A stretch of 64,000 nucleotides of DNA, from NCBI RefSeq assembly GCF_002209485.1, contig NZ_NJIX01000003.1:186001-250000 (forward strand), given 5' to 3'. The notes under the pieces are model-generated. The model did not search any database. It saw nothing but the letters and a program-made list of their open reading frames with translations, and was not told the origin of the DNA. The translations under genes were made by a program, and so were the position numbers. Below, piece by piece: positions 49,180-58,015 of this stretch; positions within the stretch are counted from its first letter, which is position 1; every line of letters begins with the position of its first letter. This DNA is from Achromobacter sp. HZ34. GTDB lineage: Bacteria; Pseudomonadota; Gammaproteobacteria; Burkholderiales; Burkholderiaceae_B.

Positions 49180-49254
49180 GGGCGGTTAGCTCAGTGGTAG
49201 AGCACTGCCTTCACACGGCAGGGGTCACAAGTTCGAAACTTGTACCGCCCACCA
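49180..49254 (+). tRNA. tRNA-Val(CAC)
   Basis: A 75-base cloverleaf including the encoded CCA: acceptor GGGCGGT/ACCGCCC, D-arm GCTCAGTGGTAGAGC, anticodon arm CTGCC-TTCACAC-GGCAG with anticodon CAC, and T-arm ACAAG-TTCGAAA-CTTGT. It is the target of the integrated element: its last 49 bases are repeated at 61978-62026. Confidence 0.95.
49206..49254 (+). repeat. Left attachment site (attL), 49-base core
   Basis: From the anticodon stem to the CCA end of tRNA-Val. It is identical to the right copy at 61978-62026. The tRNA remains intact at this end. Confidence 0.9.
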
Positions 49255-49300
49255 ATTAAATCAAGGACTTGCGGTCCTTGCTGAAGCGAGTTCCCGGGCC

Positions 49301-49320
49301 GCGAGCCAAATGCGAGCCAA
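49301..49320 (+). repeat. Tandem GCGAGCCAA pair, candidate integrase arm sites
   Basis: GCGAGCCAA at 49301-49309 and again at 49312-49320, 11 bases apart. A matching GCGAGTCA pair with the same 11-base step lies at 61889-61907, next to the right end. Confidence 0.55.
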
Positions 49321-49404
49321 CGGTGCCAGAGGGCGGATCGCCCTCGCTCAGAAGCATAACAAACGGCAGGGGTCAGTTTCGTCCTGCCAGCGGTAATTAG
49401 CTGG

Positions 49405-49436
49405 AAGCCCTGATGCGTATTGCTCAGGGCTTTTTT
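49405..49436 (+). terminator. Rho-independent terminator inside the left end of the element
   Basis: AAGCCCTGA and TCAGGGCTT form a 9-base stem followed by TTTTTT. It lies 150 bases after the tRNA and may terminate tRNA-Val transcription in the integrated state. A second gene-free hairpin (CAAGGAC/GTCCTTG) is at 49262-49280. The rest of 49255-49696 holds no gene. Confidence 0.75.
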
Positions 49437-49696
49437 GCGTTTGGTGGGCTATAACTCACAGCCCCCTCTGGGTTCCCTCGGGGAAGGCGGCAGCGCCCCG
49501 AGGCCTTGATTTCTACCTTAACGATGTGTCCGGAATGTGCCCGCATAATTGCAGGCTAAGCGGCATTCGGCTTGGCGCCGTACGGCCGGAACGCGGCGAT
49601 GCCGAGCACAAAACAGAGCCGGCGTATCATGCTGACGCAACTGCCGAGGCATAGTATGGCCGGTGCGTCACATTCATCAACCTGGAGAAGTCGTCG

Positions 49697-50383
49697 ATGA
49701 CGATTCCGACACCGGCAACTGCGTATGAAGATCGCTTCTGTGCATTTATTGATTTCTTAGGCTTCGCCGCTGCGGTTGAAAGGGGCGTCTGGGCACCGAG
49801 CGAGATAGTTTCTGCAATGCGCAAGGCCGCCAAGGTATCTCAAGGCAACGAGGAGATAGTTCGGGTCACGCAGTTCTCCGATTCGATGATTCTTTCGGCT
49901 AGGGCTGATGATGTCTGGGGCCTATACACCGTCGTAAATACTGCATTCTTTCTTGCAGTAGAGCTAGCCGCACATGGTATCTTGCTTCGCGGTGGCGTCT
50001 CAAAGGGGAAGATGTATCACAAAGATCATCTCGCCTTTGGACCGGCATTTATTCGAGCCTACAAACTAGAGCAGGCCGCGAGTACACCCCGGATCATTCT
50101 CGACAGGAACATCGTTAGCGAGGGGCCTTGGCCTTCGGTCATGGACCATCAAGAGCTAGGCGGAATGCAGACGCACAACCTACCCGAAGACAATGATGGC
50201 TGGCGTTACGTGGACTATCTATCACCTCATCACGTAGACGAGTTCGATGATGGACAAACCGGTCTAGTACGCCACTATGAAAAATTGAGAGAACTAGTCA
50301 AAGCCCAAAAGGACTCAACGGATCCGAGCTTACGAACTAAATACGGTTGGCTCGATAAGAAGCTCACGGCCGTAGGGCGGTAA
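49697..50383 (+). CDS. Nucleotide-cyclase-like protein (class III cyclase fold)
   Basis: 228 residues with GGAGAAG before the ATG. FIDFLGF with D19 and FSDSMILSA with D62 place the two metal-binding aspartates 43 residues apart, the spacing of class III nucleotidyl cyclases. LLRGGVSKGKMYH and FGPAFIRAYKLEQAA follow, as in a group of uncharacterised bacterial cyclase-like proteins that includes, as I recall, Pycsar-type cyclases. A Pycsar system also needs a cyclic-nucleotide-activated membrane or TIR effector; none is recognised beside it. Its base composition is lower in GC than the chromosome. Confidence 0.55.
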   Translation: MTIPTPATAYEDRFCAFIDFLGFAAAVERGVWAPSEIVSAMRKAAKVSQGNEEIVRVTQFSDSMILSARADDVWGLYTVVNTAFFLAVELAAHGILLRGGVSKGKMYHKDHLAFGPAFIRAYKLEQAASTPRIILDRNIVSEGPWPSVMDHQELGGMQTHNLPEDNDGWRYVDYLSPHHVDEFDDGQTGLVRHYEKLRELVKAQKDSTDPSLRTKYGWLDKKLTAVGR

Positions 50384-51138
50384 CCGGGGCAGACAATGGT
50401 TCGCCGCCGAACTTCCCGTATTCGGATTCGCCGGAAGGGATTCGTGCACGGCCGAAATCCGCTACGATTGTCTGCGGCGTGGTCCCGCCCTCCTAATGTT
50501 GCGCCGGCCATAACATTTGTGCGGTCTAGGGCGATTCGGCGCAAATCCTCTGAACAGCCTTCCGTTCCGCCGCGTCACGCGGTGGGCAACGCATAGTGCA
50601 AATCTTTAACGGGCGTTTCCACCTAGGACGCCTGACTAATCATCGGCCTCTGTTATTGCCAGCGCTAAGGCGAAAACCGATGCTACGCACATTCGATAGC
50701 GCGGGGTGCCCCATTCCGCACCGAAGTGACAAGCACCCGCCAGCCTTCGACCGGATCGGCGTACGCCTAGGGTGAACGCCCCGCCCAAGACCAAGGAAGG
50801 CGAGGTCCGCAGCCGAAAGACGCCCGCGTTTCGCGATCCTGTCATGTCCGAGGTGCCAACAAGAACCGCGGTGCGATTACCGGGAGCTTATTTGTCTCTG
50901 CTTGCGCAAGGATGCGGCCAAATAATTTGTCGGGGCATGGGGATTCAAAACTGCGCCTAGTTGGACAAAGCAGCACCGCACCCAGCTCCACATTGGCGGG
51001 GCGAGTATAGCCACCGCAAGCGACACGTGGACAACAGTTTTTTTTGCTTTTTTTTTTACCATTGGCCCCATTAATAACGTCGGATTTCCAATTAGCCGGT
51101 AACATGCTATTTCCAGAGATGTCGAGACAGCCATCCAA
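50384..51138. other. Gene-free stretch with a T8-GC-T10 tract
   Basis: 755 bases without a convincing gene. Short open frames here have no ribosome sites or recognisable sequence. It contains T8 at 51038-51045 and T10 at 51048-51057, about 80 bases upstream of the ParB-like gene. Confidence 0.6.
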
Positions 51139-52587
51139 ATGAGCCGAAATAGCTTTTACTCCGTTCCGTCGTTACCGATCCCTGTCCTGCTGTTGGATAC
51201 CACGAACGCCCGCATACGAGCTGGAGTAGATCAAGCGAACTGTATGGAACGCATCCTGCGGAAATCCTCGCAGATCGTGGAGTTGGCTAGGCACATCGCA
51301 CAGAACGGTTTGTCGACAATTCCTATCCTCGTTAGTAAGGACGACAAGGACAACTGGGTAGTTCGCGACGGGAATCGTCGCATTGCCGCATTGAAGCTTT
51401 TGCTAAATCCGAACCTCTGTCAAAAGGAAGGACTACGACAGCAGTTTCGCAACATTAGCGAGACATACAAAGACAAGATACCTCTCGCCGTAGACTGCTT
51501 AGCCTGTGACAACGAACAGACAATGGTCGCCGAAATTTTATTGCGACACTCCGGCACCCAATCCGGCGTCGGGCAGCTCACATGGGACACGTATCCACGC
51601 ACTGCGTTCATGATGCAGCACAATCGATCGGACCCAAACAGACGTGTTGGCCAACTGCTCTTGTGGGCAGAACAACAAGGCATAGACATCGATGATGACT
51701 TTCCGGTCACAAGCCTAACTCGATTCCTGTCGACGGACAACTTAGCGCGGCTCGGATTCGATGTCACGGCAGACGAATTCAGCCTGCGGCTTGATGAGAA
51801 GTCGTGCATCAAGGTCGCACAGAAAATCGTGACCGACTTCGGAACGCTGAAGAAGAACGTCAACACAGTATTTAATCAAGGACAGCAAGACGCGTACATC
51901 AGCGAGATTGAAAGAGAGTGCGGCATTGTTGATCCGGCAACCAATGACGCGGGCGCGGCAAAGGCCGATGCAGACGGAACAAAAAACGATGGAAACGGAA
52001 CCGGCGCTGGGGCGAATGACGGAAACGGGTCGGGCGGAACCAGAAAAACCACAGGAGGCGCGGGCGGCGGGCCTTCAGGGAATGCTGGGGCGGGCACAAC
52101 CGGGGACGGCGGTAAAGGCAATCATGCGGGTGGAAGAGGTAGCAAACCCAAGGCCAATTGGGACCGGCCAAAATTATTTGCTCGTGGAATTTACCCAGGC
52201 AAGATCGATGACGACCATTGGAAAGTAAGGGGCGTAATTTCCGACCTACGGCAGCTCAAAACAGAGAGTACAACGCTTGCCGTAGCGGTTCTGTTACGTG
52301 TGTTGATTGAGATGAGCGTTTTTCACTATTTGGAGTCAATCGGTCACCAACCCGAAAAAAAATTACAGCGAGACTTGGGTAGCGCAGTGCGCCACATGTG
52401 CGGTGCGGGCGTCATTTCGGAGCTTGAACGAGATGTGATACTGAGTCACGCCAGAACAGAGAACGACTTACTAAGCATTGAAACTCTGCAGAGATTCGTA
52501 CATAAGCCGGAATACCACCCGGACCGACAAACCCTCCACACATTGTGGGACCACATTTGCCCGTTCGTAGTCGCTTGCTGGGCGTAG
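51139..52587 (+). CDS. ParB/Srx-domain protein with unusual C-terminal domain
   Basis: 482 residues. Residues about 10-110 form a ParB/Srx-type domain: PIPVLLLDTTNARIRAG, VELARHIAQNGLSTIPILV and the DGNRRIAALKLL box. A helical middle runs to about residue 265. A Gly/Asn/Asp-rich linker spans about 270-340. The C-terminal 130 residues are helical (LAVAVLLRVLIEMSVFHYLE, RTENDLLSIETLQRFVHK) and look HEPN-like, which would suggest a ribonuclease or nucleic-acid-binding effector; this is a weak inference. It ends 2 bases from the convergent Dam-type gene, so the two are tightly packed. Confidence 0.7.
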   Translation: MSRNSFYSVPSLPIPVLLLDTTNARIRAGVDQANCMERILRKSSQIVELARHIAQNGLSTIPILVSKDDKDNWVVRDGNRRIAALKLLLNPNLCQKEGLRQQFRNISETYKDKIPLAVDCLACDNEQTMVAEILLRHSGTQSGVGQLTWDTYPRTAFMMQHNRSDPNRRVGQLLLWAEQQGIDIDDDFPVTSLTRFLSTDNLARLGFDVTADEFSLRLDEKSCIKVAQKIVTDFGTLKKNVNTVFNQGQQDAYISEIERECGIVDPATNDAGAAKADADGTKNDGNGTGAGANDGNGSGGTRKTTGGAGGGPSGNAGAGTTGDGGKGNHAGGRGSKPKANWDRPKLFARGIYPGKIDDDHWKVRGVISDLRQLKTESTTLAVAVLLRVLIEMSVFHYLESIGHQPEKKLQRDLGSAVRHMCGAGVISELERDVILSHARTENDLLSIETLQRFVHKPEYHPDRQTLHTLWDHICPFVVACWA

Positions 52588-52589
52588 CT

Positions 52590-53432
52590 TCACCTTTTTA
52601 GAAAAGGTGTGCAGTGAATAGACAGACCACTGAAAAACATGATCTCGGAACCCACGGGGCGCTGTAGGGACGTGGAATAGACCATGGAAAACTCAGCGGA
52701 GTGGTGCTGCGCGTAGAGATCCCGTATCGGCGGACAGTTGTCATAAGTCACGAGCCAAGGTATGTCGAGCTGTCCTACTCGTTCGGCGATGGCCTGATGG
52801 TCCTCTGGCTCATAGAAGTTGCGGTATAGGCAGCTACCCTTCTCGTAGTATGGGGGATCCAAATACACGAGCGTCTTGGGACTTGGCCGTAGGCTTCCCA
52901 CAAACTCCATCGCGTCCAGCCCATTAATCTCTATGCGGCCAGCGAGAGCACCGATTTGCTTCAACCTAGCGACAAGATCGGCTTTCTGATACCTTGCGTC
53001 CAGCTTGTAATTTCCCGTTTGTTGTTTTCCTCCGATCACCCCAGCAGACAAAATCCCTGATCGATTGGTACGGTTAAGGAAAAAGGTGGAGAACGCTATG
53101 GCCAGGTCCGAATGCTGTTCAGGGCATGCGAGCACTTCCTTTGCGACATACCAACTTTCCATCGTGACGGGAGTTGCCTCGACCATCTCTATGAAGACCT
53201 TGCTATCCTGGGTGATGACTTTCCAGAACGTATGGACCGCAGGATCAGCATCATTCAGCACTATCGAGTCCACATACCCCCTGCTGAGAAGGAAGATTGC
53301 CGCACCGGCCCCGCCCGCGTATGGCTCTACGTATTGACCGCCACTAAGTTTGTTATGCCGGAGCAGCTCAGCTAACCAACTTCCCAAACGAGCCTTGCCG
53401 CCTGGGTATCGCAGAGGAGTAGAGAATTGCAT
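52590..53432 (-). CDS. DNA adenine methylase (D12/Dam class)
   Basis: 280 residues. YPGGKARLGSWLAE, SAM-binding VEPYAGGAGAAIFLL and catalytic LVYLDPPYYEKGS identify an N6-adenine methyltransferase of the Dam/D12 type. No dedicated restriction gene adjoins it except the ParB-like gene, tail to tail with a 2-base gap. It may protect the element, act in epigenetic control, or form part of a defence pair. Confidence 0.9.
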   Translation of the reverse strand: MQFSTPLRYPGGKARLGSWLAELLRHNKLSGGQYVEPYAGGAGAAIFLLSRGYVDSIVLNDADPAVHTFWKVITQDSKVFIEMVEATPVTMESWYVAKEVLACPEQHSDLAIAFSTFFLNRTNRSGILSAGVIGGKQQTGNYKLDARYQKADLVARLKQIGALAGRIEINGLDAMEFVGSLRPSPKTLVYLDPPYYEKGSCLYRNFYEPEDHQAIAERVGQLDIPWLVTYDNCPPIRDLYAQHHSAEFSMVYSTSLQRPVGSEIMFFSGLSIHCTPFLKR

Positions 53433-53609
53433 AGGGTTTTGCCACTAAAGATTGGCGCGAAGTGTAAAACACTTCGGGCTAAAAAGTGATGCGATTTTCT
53501 GCGGGGGTAGCGCCACTCGCGCGCGTTGCCATTTCCCCCGTACCGGGGTCGCGGCCAACTTTGCGAAAATGCGGTCCAAAGGGGCCGCCCGGCTTCATCT
53601 CCCTTCCTG

Positions 53610-53909
53610 TCAGTAGTTGTCAATGTATCGGGATGTAGGCATCGGCCAATTCCAGTCGAGCGCGTCGTGGATGCTGTTAACCCATTCGTCATCGTCAGCG
53701 GCCTGTGGTCCAACATAGCCCGTTCCGGTCCAAGACTCGAACCAAAAGGCGAGGCCGTCGCAGTGGACGTTTCCCACCACATCTGAGATGTATGCGATGC
53801 CCTGACGGGTCACTCGTAACTGCCAATGCCGGCCATCCTCGTGTGATGCGATCAACTCCCGCACGCGGTTCTTGGTGAATTGCGCGGGGTCTTTCAGATC
53901 GATTTGCAT
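53610..53909 (-). CDS. Hypothetical protein
   Basis: 99 residues. The start at 53909 is preceded by AAGGAC; an in-frame ATG at 53969 is possible. Sequence includes VRELIASHEDGRHWQLRVTRQGIAYISDVVG and an acidic, tryptophan-rich end (WTGTGYVGPQAADDDEW, NWPMPTSRYIDNY). It is not recognised. Confidence 0.6.
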   Translation of the reverse strand: MQIDLKDPAQFTKNRVRELIASHEDGRHWQLRVTRQGIAYISDVVGNVHCDGLAFWFESWTGTGYVGPQAADDDEWVNSIHDALDWNWPMPTSRYIDNY

Positions 53910-54147
53910 AATGTCCTTCGGCAGGCGGTCCCGCCAAGTTGTGTTGTAGGAATAACCCAGTGTAGGCACCGCCCCAAAAGGTCCGGAGAATTTCCCAACC
54001 CGGCCTTTCCCCCTTATACAGAAAACCCCGCCGGAGTTTCCTGCATGCCTCCCTCTGGAGCAAGGCGTCCGTATGGCTATACAATAAATACTTGATTTTC
54101 GTATAGACGGTCAGTAAGCTCTGCTTATTCCTGAATCGGAGGCGGAC

Positions 54148-54744
54148 ATGAAAGCCAAGCGCGTTGCCATCTATGCACGGGTGTCCACGGACACGCAGAC
54201 CACGGAAAACCAACTTGTAGAACTGCGCGCCGCAGCGGCCCGGCACGGCTGGGAGGTTGTAGGAGAGTTCGTAGACCACGCGGTGAGCGGGGCCAAGGGC
54301 CGGGACCAGCGCCCACAGTTCGACCGCCTGCTGAAGGGCGCTGCGCGGCGGGAGTTCGACGTGATCGCCGCCTGGTCAGTAGACCGCCTGGGCCGCTCCC
54401 TACAGGATCTAGTGGGCTTCCTCGGGGAGATACAGGCCAAGGGGGTGGACCTGTACCTACAGCAACAGGGAATCGATACGACCACTCCAGGCGGCAGGAT
54501 GCTATTTCAGATGTGCGGGGTGTTTGCTGAGTTCGAGCGCAGCATGATTCAGGAGCGCATTAAGTCAGGCCTGGCGCGCGCCGTTGCCCAAGGAAAACGC
54601 CTTGGCAGGCCCGAGGTATCGCCGCAGGTGGTTCAACAGGTCAAAGAGCTGCGCGCTCAAGGCCAGGGCATGATGAAGATCGCAAAGGCGGTTGGATGCG
54701 GTGTAGGCACCGTACAGCGGATAGTGGCGGAGGCGGCGGAATAG
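54148..54744 (+). CDS. Serine recombinase of the resolvase/invertase family
   Basis: 198 residues with GGAGG before the ATG. YARVSTDTQ (nucleophile S13), LRAAAARHGWEVVGEFVDHAVSG, AWSVDRLGRSLQDLVGFLGE, GVFAEFERSMIQERIKSGLA and a C-terminal helix-turn-helix (MMKIAKAVGCGVGTVQRIV) define the Tn3/Hin-like family. It may resolve or invert DNA within the element. No crossover sites were identified. Confidence 0.93.
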   Translation: MKAKRVAIYARVSTDTQTTENQLVELRAAAARHGWEVVGEFVDHAVSGAKGRDQRPQFDRLLKGAARREFDVIAAWSVDRLGRSLQDLVGFLGEIQAKGVDLYLQQQGIDTTTPGGRMLFQMCGVFAEFERSMIQERIKSGLARAVAQGKRLGRPEVSPQVVQQVKELRAQGQGMMKIAKAVGCGVGTVQRIVAEAAE

Positions 54745-55000
54745 CGCCGTTGAGCATCGGCGCATGGAATGAATCGGTACCCGATTGGACATAGTGCGGC
54801 CCCTGCAATTCGGACGCGCTGTGTCGCGGCCACTAGAAAGCTATTGACGCGTCGCGCCGGACACATGTAGAGTCCGACCCGTCCACTTATTTGGACCTGC
54901 CCGCGAAACAGACCGGGCAGTGAGTTGAACCGCGATGAAACACTCGCGCCGCCAACGACTCAACCCGCTGCCAGGCTTTCATCCCCGGCACGCGGACACT

Positions 55001-55053
55001 AAGGGCGCTAACCAGACTGTTTTCCAAACGAGAGCGGCGCGGTTAGCGCCCTT
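55001..55053 (+). terminator. Long perfect stem-loop in a gene-free stretch
   Basis: AAGGGCGCTAACC pairs with GGTTAGCGCCCTT in a 13-base perfect stem across a 27-base loop, followed by TTTGC. The 560 bases from 54745 to 55304 otherwise hold no convincing gene. It could be a terminator or a regulatory RNA. Confidence 0.5.
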
Positions 55054-55304
55054 TTGCATTTGGCCGCTGTACCCGCTCTTTAATAATCTGACCATTGGCC
55101 GCGCCCGCGTAGTGAACGGGACGCGGGCCGTACTCACCCGGCGCTGTATTTCTCACTGCCCTGCCATGCCCGGCAGAAATTCACCTGCCCGGTAACTGCG
55201 GGCCGCGCCCGGTAACGTCAACAATTGCCATCGAGGGTATTTCAGTACCCACTGGGATACAGGCACGTCTGCTGTGGCTGTATGTCGGACTCACAAGGAG
55301 AGCC

Positions 55305-55490
55305 ATGCATCACCATCCACTTGAACAGAACACCACGGAAGCACAGTATTTTGAGAAGATCCGTAAGCCCACTGCAGGCCTGGGTGCCGCTGCGTATCGC
55401 CGTGCCGTGATCGCCCTAACCGGGACGCTTCCCTCTTGGGCCAAACCTCGCAAACCCGGTCCCAAGCCCAAGGTTGCCGCCGTTGAATGA
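55305..55490 (+). CDS. Small phage-type hypothetical protein
   Basis: 61 residues, with AAGGAGAG before the ATG. Contains TAGLGAAAYRRAVIALTGTLPSWAK and a basic tail KPRKPGPKPK. It is first of a rightward block that runs to 59460. Confidence 0.55.
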   Translation: MHHHPLEQNTTEAQYFEKIRKPTAGLGAAAYRRAVIALTGTLPSWAKPRKPGPKPKVAAVE

Positions 55491-55938
55491 GAAGCAAGCG
55501 GCGCATCTGACCGAGCTTGAACAGAGGCATGCCGAAGCACTGCGTCAGGCCGCCGAGCACACCCGCCGTTGTGAGGAGCTAAAGGCGATGGATGACGCGG
55601 AGTTAGCTGCGGCAAGCGCCGCGCTGGCTGTTCAGGCGGAGGTAGCCTGGGACACCTGGGAGTACCCGGAGCGGGCTTGGGCTGTACAGGACATCATGCG
55701 CTTCGAGGCCATTGAGCTGCGGCGGGCTATCAAGGGCGAGATAGCAGCTGGCCGCAATCCCTACGCCCCGGGCGGCGCGCTAGACTTCGGATTCCAGATT
55801 CAAGGCCCGAGCCTGCCTAAACGCAGTTCGATCCTGGAATGTGCCTTAGCCGATTACCGGGACTACCGCAGGCTCAATCCGCTACTGACTAGTGCGGCAT
55901 TGCTCGAATTCGGTAGCGAGCTGGACTCAACTGAATGA
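55474..55938 (+). CDS. Hypothetical phage-type protein
   Basis: 154 residues from a TTG start at 55474 (AAGG upstream) overlapping the previous gene by 17 bases; a TTG at 55483 is also possible. The N-terminal half is a predicted coiled coil (LTELEQRHAEALRQAAEHTRRCEEL). Not recognised. Confidence 0.55.
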   Translation: MPPLNEKQAAHLTELEQRHAEALRQAAEHTRRCEELKAMDDAELAAASAALAVQAEVAWDTWEYPERAWAVQDIMRFEAIELRRAIKGEIAAGRNPYAPGGALDFGFQIQGPSLPKRSSILECALADYRDYRRLNPLLTSAALLEFGSELDSTE

Positions 55939-56265
55939 CTCGCTGTCTCGGCGTGCTCCGGCGCTTGTCAGTGCGCGCCCTTGCGCGGTCGGGCCAGCGC
56001 TTCCCCGAGGCTGCTCCGGCTCCACGTATCCACCGATCATCCCATGCGCAGGAACGCAATGCGCAAGTTTTGAGCATTCGGCTCCCGATGTTCGAATAAC
56101 CCTATCCCCCTACATAGGGATAGTGGAAAAGAGGGAACAGCTTACCCCTGCTGCGCCTAATAATCCGCCGTAACTGGCATCCCAACACCTTGCAGCGCAA
56201 CGTCTCATCGCCGTCCTATAAGACGGCAGGGAGGCGGCGGCGCGCGTATTTACCAAGGAATAACT
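55939..56265. other. Gene-free gap with a small hairpin
   Basis: 327 bases without a convincing gene. CTATCCC and GGGATAG at 56102-56123 form a hairpin, with a T-poor context. Nothing else was seen. Confidence 0.5.
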
Positions 56266-57114
56266 ATGACGATTCAAGCCACCCGTGCCCGGGAGAAGGT
56301 TCTATTGGCCGAAAAGCAGAAGTACATACGCCACCGAATGGCTGAGACGGCAAAATCAGTTACTGCGGAGGCTGACCGCGTATTCGGCCTGGCACAATTC
56401 CGCGTTTCCTACCGCATTGCGCTTCAGAAGCCGAAGGCGTATTACGCTGCGGCCCAAGAGGCCGTAGCCATCCTGCTTGCGCGGCCCTACATGCTCACGT
56501 ACAAGTCTGCCGACCTGTTCGCAGAACTGACCTCGCGGGTTCAAGTGCATCTTGGCACGGATGCCGTTATAGATAAGACGTACTGGTACAAGCCCCTGAC
56601 GGACTTGCAGCTAAAGGAAATAGCCCTATTGGTCAGGAATTTCCACTTTGATCCGAAGGTGCATACTCAACTGAACCTTATCGCCGACATGCTGCGGGCC
56701 GGGCCTCCTTGCGCTGATGGCGCAGCGGCCCGCCCCACCGGAGGAGACAGCAATAGCGGCTCAGTACAGTTCATCTCAAAGAAGCTTGTGCGGATCGCTG
56801 GCAAGGACCGGGCAATACGCTGGCGGCGGGATAAGCCCTATGTGCGAGATACCGACGGTACCGAGCACAATCTGCTTACCTTGCTTGGTGGCGCGGGCAT
56901 CCCGGCAGAAACCGCAACCGCCTGGATGGAGCACGCCCAGGTGCGTGCGGATTGGCTGATACAACAGGCCGCCGACAAGGCTAAAAGGGTTGAGGAGGAA
57001 GCCGTCTACTCCCGCGAGATGAGCACAGAGATTGAGGCTGATGACGTTGAAGCAGCCAAGTTAGCTGCCAAGGCCTTCCGGGATGCTAGAGCAAGGCTGC
57101 ATGCGGAAGCGTGA
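56266..57114 (+). CDS. Hypothetical phage-type protein
   Basis: 282 residues, AAGGAATAACT before the ATG. Helical throughout, with an N-terminal basic helix (REKVLLAEKQKYIRHRMAE) and a C-terminal coiled-coil tail (AADKAKRVEEEAV, DVEAAKLAAKAFRDARARL). It overlaps the next gene by 14 bases. Not recognised. Confidence 0.6.
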   Translation: MTIQATRAREKVLLAEKQKYIRHRMAETAKSVTAEADRVFGLAQFRVSYRIALQKPKAYYAAAQEAVAILLARPYMLTYKSADLFAELTSRVQVHLGTDAVIDKTYWYKPLTDLQLKEIALLVRNFHFDPKVHTQLNLIADMLRAGPPCADGAAARPTGGDSNSGSVQFISKKLVRIAGKDRAIRWRRDKPYVRDTDGTEHNLLTLLGGAGIPAETATAWMEHAQVRADWLIQQAADKAKRVEEEAVYSREMSTEIEADDVEAAKLAAKAFRDARARLHAEA

Positions 57115-58015
57115 CCGGCAAGTCATTACACGGAAGCCCGATCCACGCTTTGCGCTTCACGGGGTACAGCCGAGGGGGAAATACCTGACTCAAAAGCTAC
57201 GCAAGCTCTCCGAGGCTGACCCTGCATTCGCCGCTGCCTTACGTCCCCGCGTTTCGTCAGCTGCCCGCTGGCAAGCCTTCACGGAAGGCAGGGCGTACTA
57301 CGTCGGCGCCGCATGCAAACAGTGCGCCAGTAACAAGCGACGGGTTAACAACGGTGGTTGCTGGGCTTGTCTCATAGCAAGGAACAGGCAGCCGTTCGCC
57401 CTGATACAGCGCGGCATCCAGCCTCCTGCTAATCGCTCCGTGGAAAGCCTGCGGGACATCCAAGCACGGAAGCGTAGGGACCGAGCCGGTGAGTACGTGG
57501 AGTACCGGGAGGGCGAGTATGTGGCCCGCCAGTCACCTACAGGGCGGGTTCATCTCACCGCCTCTATCCGGGGCTGGGACATTCCCGACCTGGCCGAAAG
57601 GATGGACGGGGCGACGCTGTACCGCACCGCTGCCGCTGATCCCGCGTTCCGGACCCTGTTGGTCCGCCTGGGCTGGATTGAGGGTGGCGGCCCTGCTCAG
57701 GAAAGCGCGGCGGTATCCGAGGAACAGCAATCCGTGCCGAGTTTGCCCGAGTGGCTCGGAGGTATTGAGGTACACGCTGCCCCGGAAGTTCTGAATGGAT
57801 CGCCGCTTGGCGGTGCCGTTGATGTGATCATGACGCACCGAGACGGCCAACGTTATCGGGTAGGCCTGCTTAACCTGGAGGCCCGCGATAAGGATGCGCT
57901 GTTCAAGCATTTCTGGCATCTTGTGCCCGATAGCATCCGTGCTCTTGCGGACACACCAGACGCCGCGCATACGCGTTACGTGGCTGCGAAGCTCCGCGGA
58001 TACCTGCGGGGTTGA
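57101..58015 (+). CDS. Hypothetical protein with a cysteine cluster
   Basis: 304 residues from the ATG at 57101 (AAGG upstream), overlapping the previous gene's end; the ATG at 57083 is the alternative. CKQCASNKRRVNNGGCWAC near residue 90 is a four-cysteine (zinc-finger-like) cluster. The C-terminal half has WDIPDLAERMDGATLYRTAA and YRVGLLNLEARDKDALFKHF. Not recognised. Confidence 0.6.
   Translation: MRKRDRQVITRKPDPRFALHGVQPRGKYLTQKLRKLSEADPAFAAALRPRVSSAARWQAFTEGRAYYVGAACKQCASNKRRVNNGGCWACLIARNRQPFALIQRGIQPPANRSVESLRDIQARKRRDRAGEYVEYREGEYVARQSPTGRVHLTASIRGWDIPDLAERMDGATLYRTAAADPAFRTLLVRLGWIEGGGPAQESAAVSEEQQSVPSLPEWLGGIEVHAAPEVLNGSPLGGAVDVIMTHRDGQRYRVGLLNLEARDKDALFKHFWHLVPDSIRALADTPDAAHTRYVAAKLRGYLRG

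Noticed and set aside
49331-49380. A possible second decayed tRNA copy (GGGCGG, GCTCAG, then CGGCAGGGGTCA at 49364-49375)
   Set aside because: The 12-base match is real, but the first part is itself a palindrome (AGGGCG/CGCCCT) and the rest does not align, so chance similarity is likely.
50842-51138. A 98-residue leftward open frame upstream of the ParB-like gene
   Set aside because: It runs through the T8/T10 tract as lysine codons, has no ribosome site and no recognisable sequence.
54935-55195. An 86-residue open frame downstream of the serine recombinase
   Set aside because: It runs through a 13-base perfect stem-loop and has no recognisable sequence or ribosome site.
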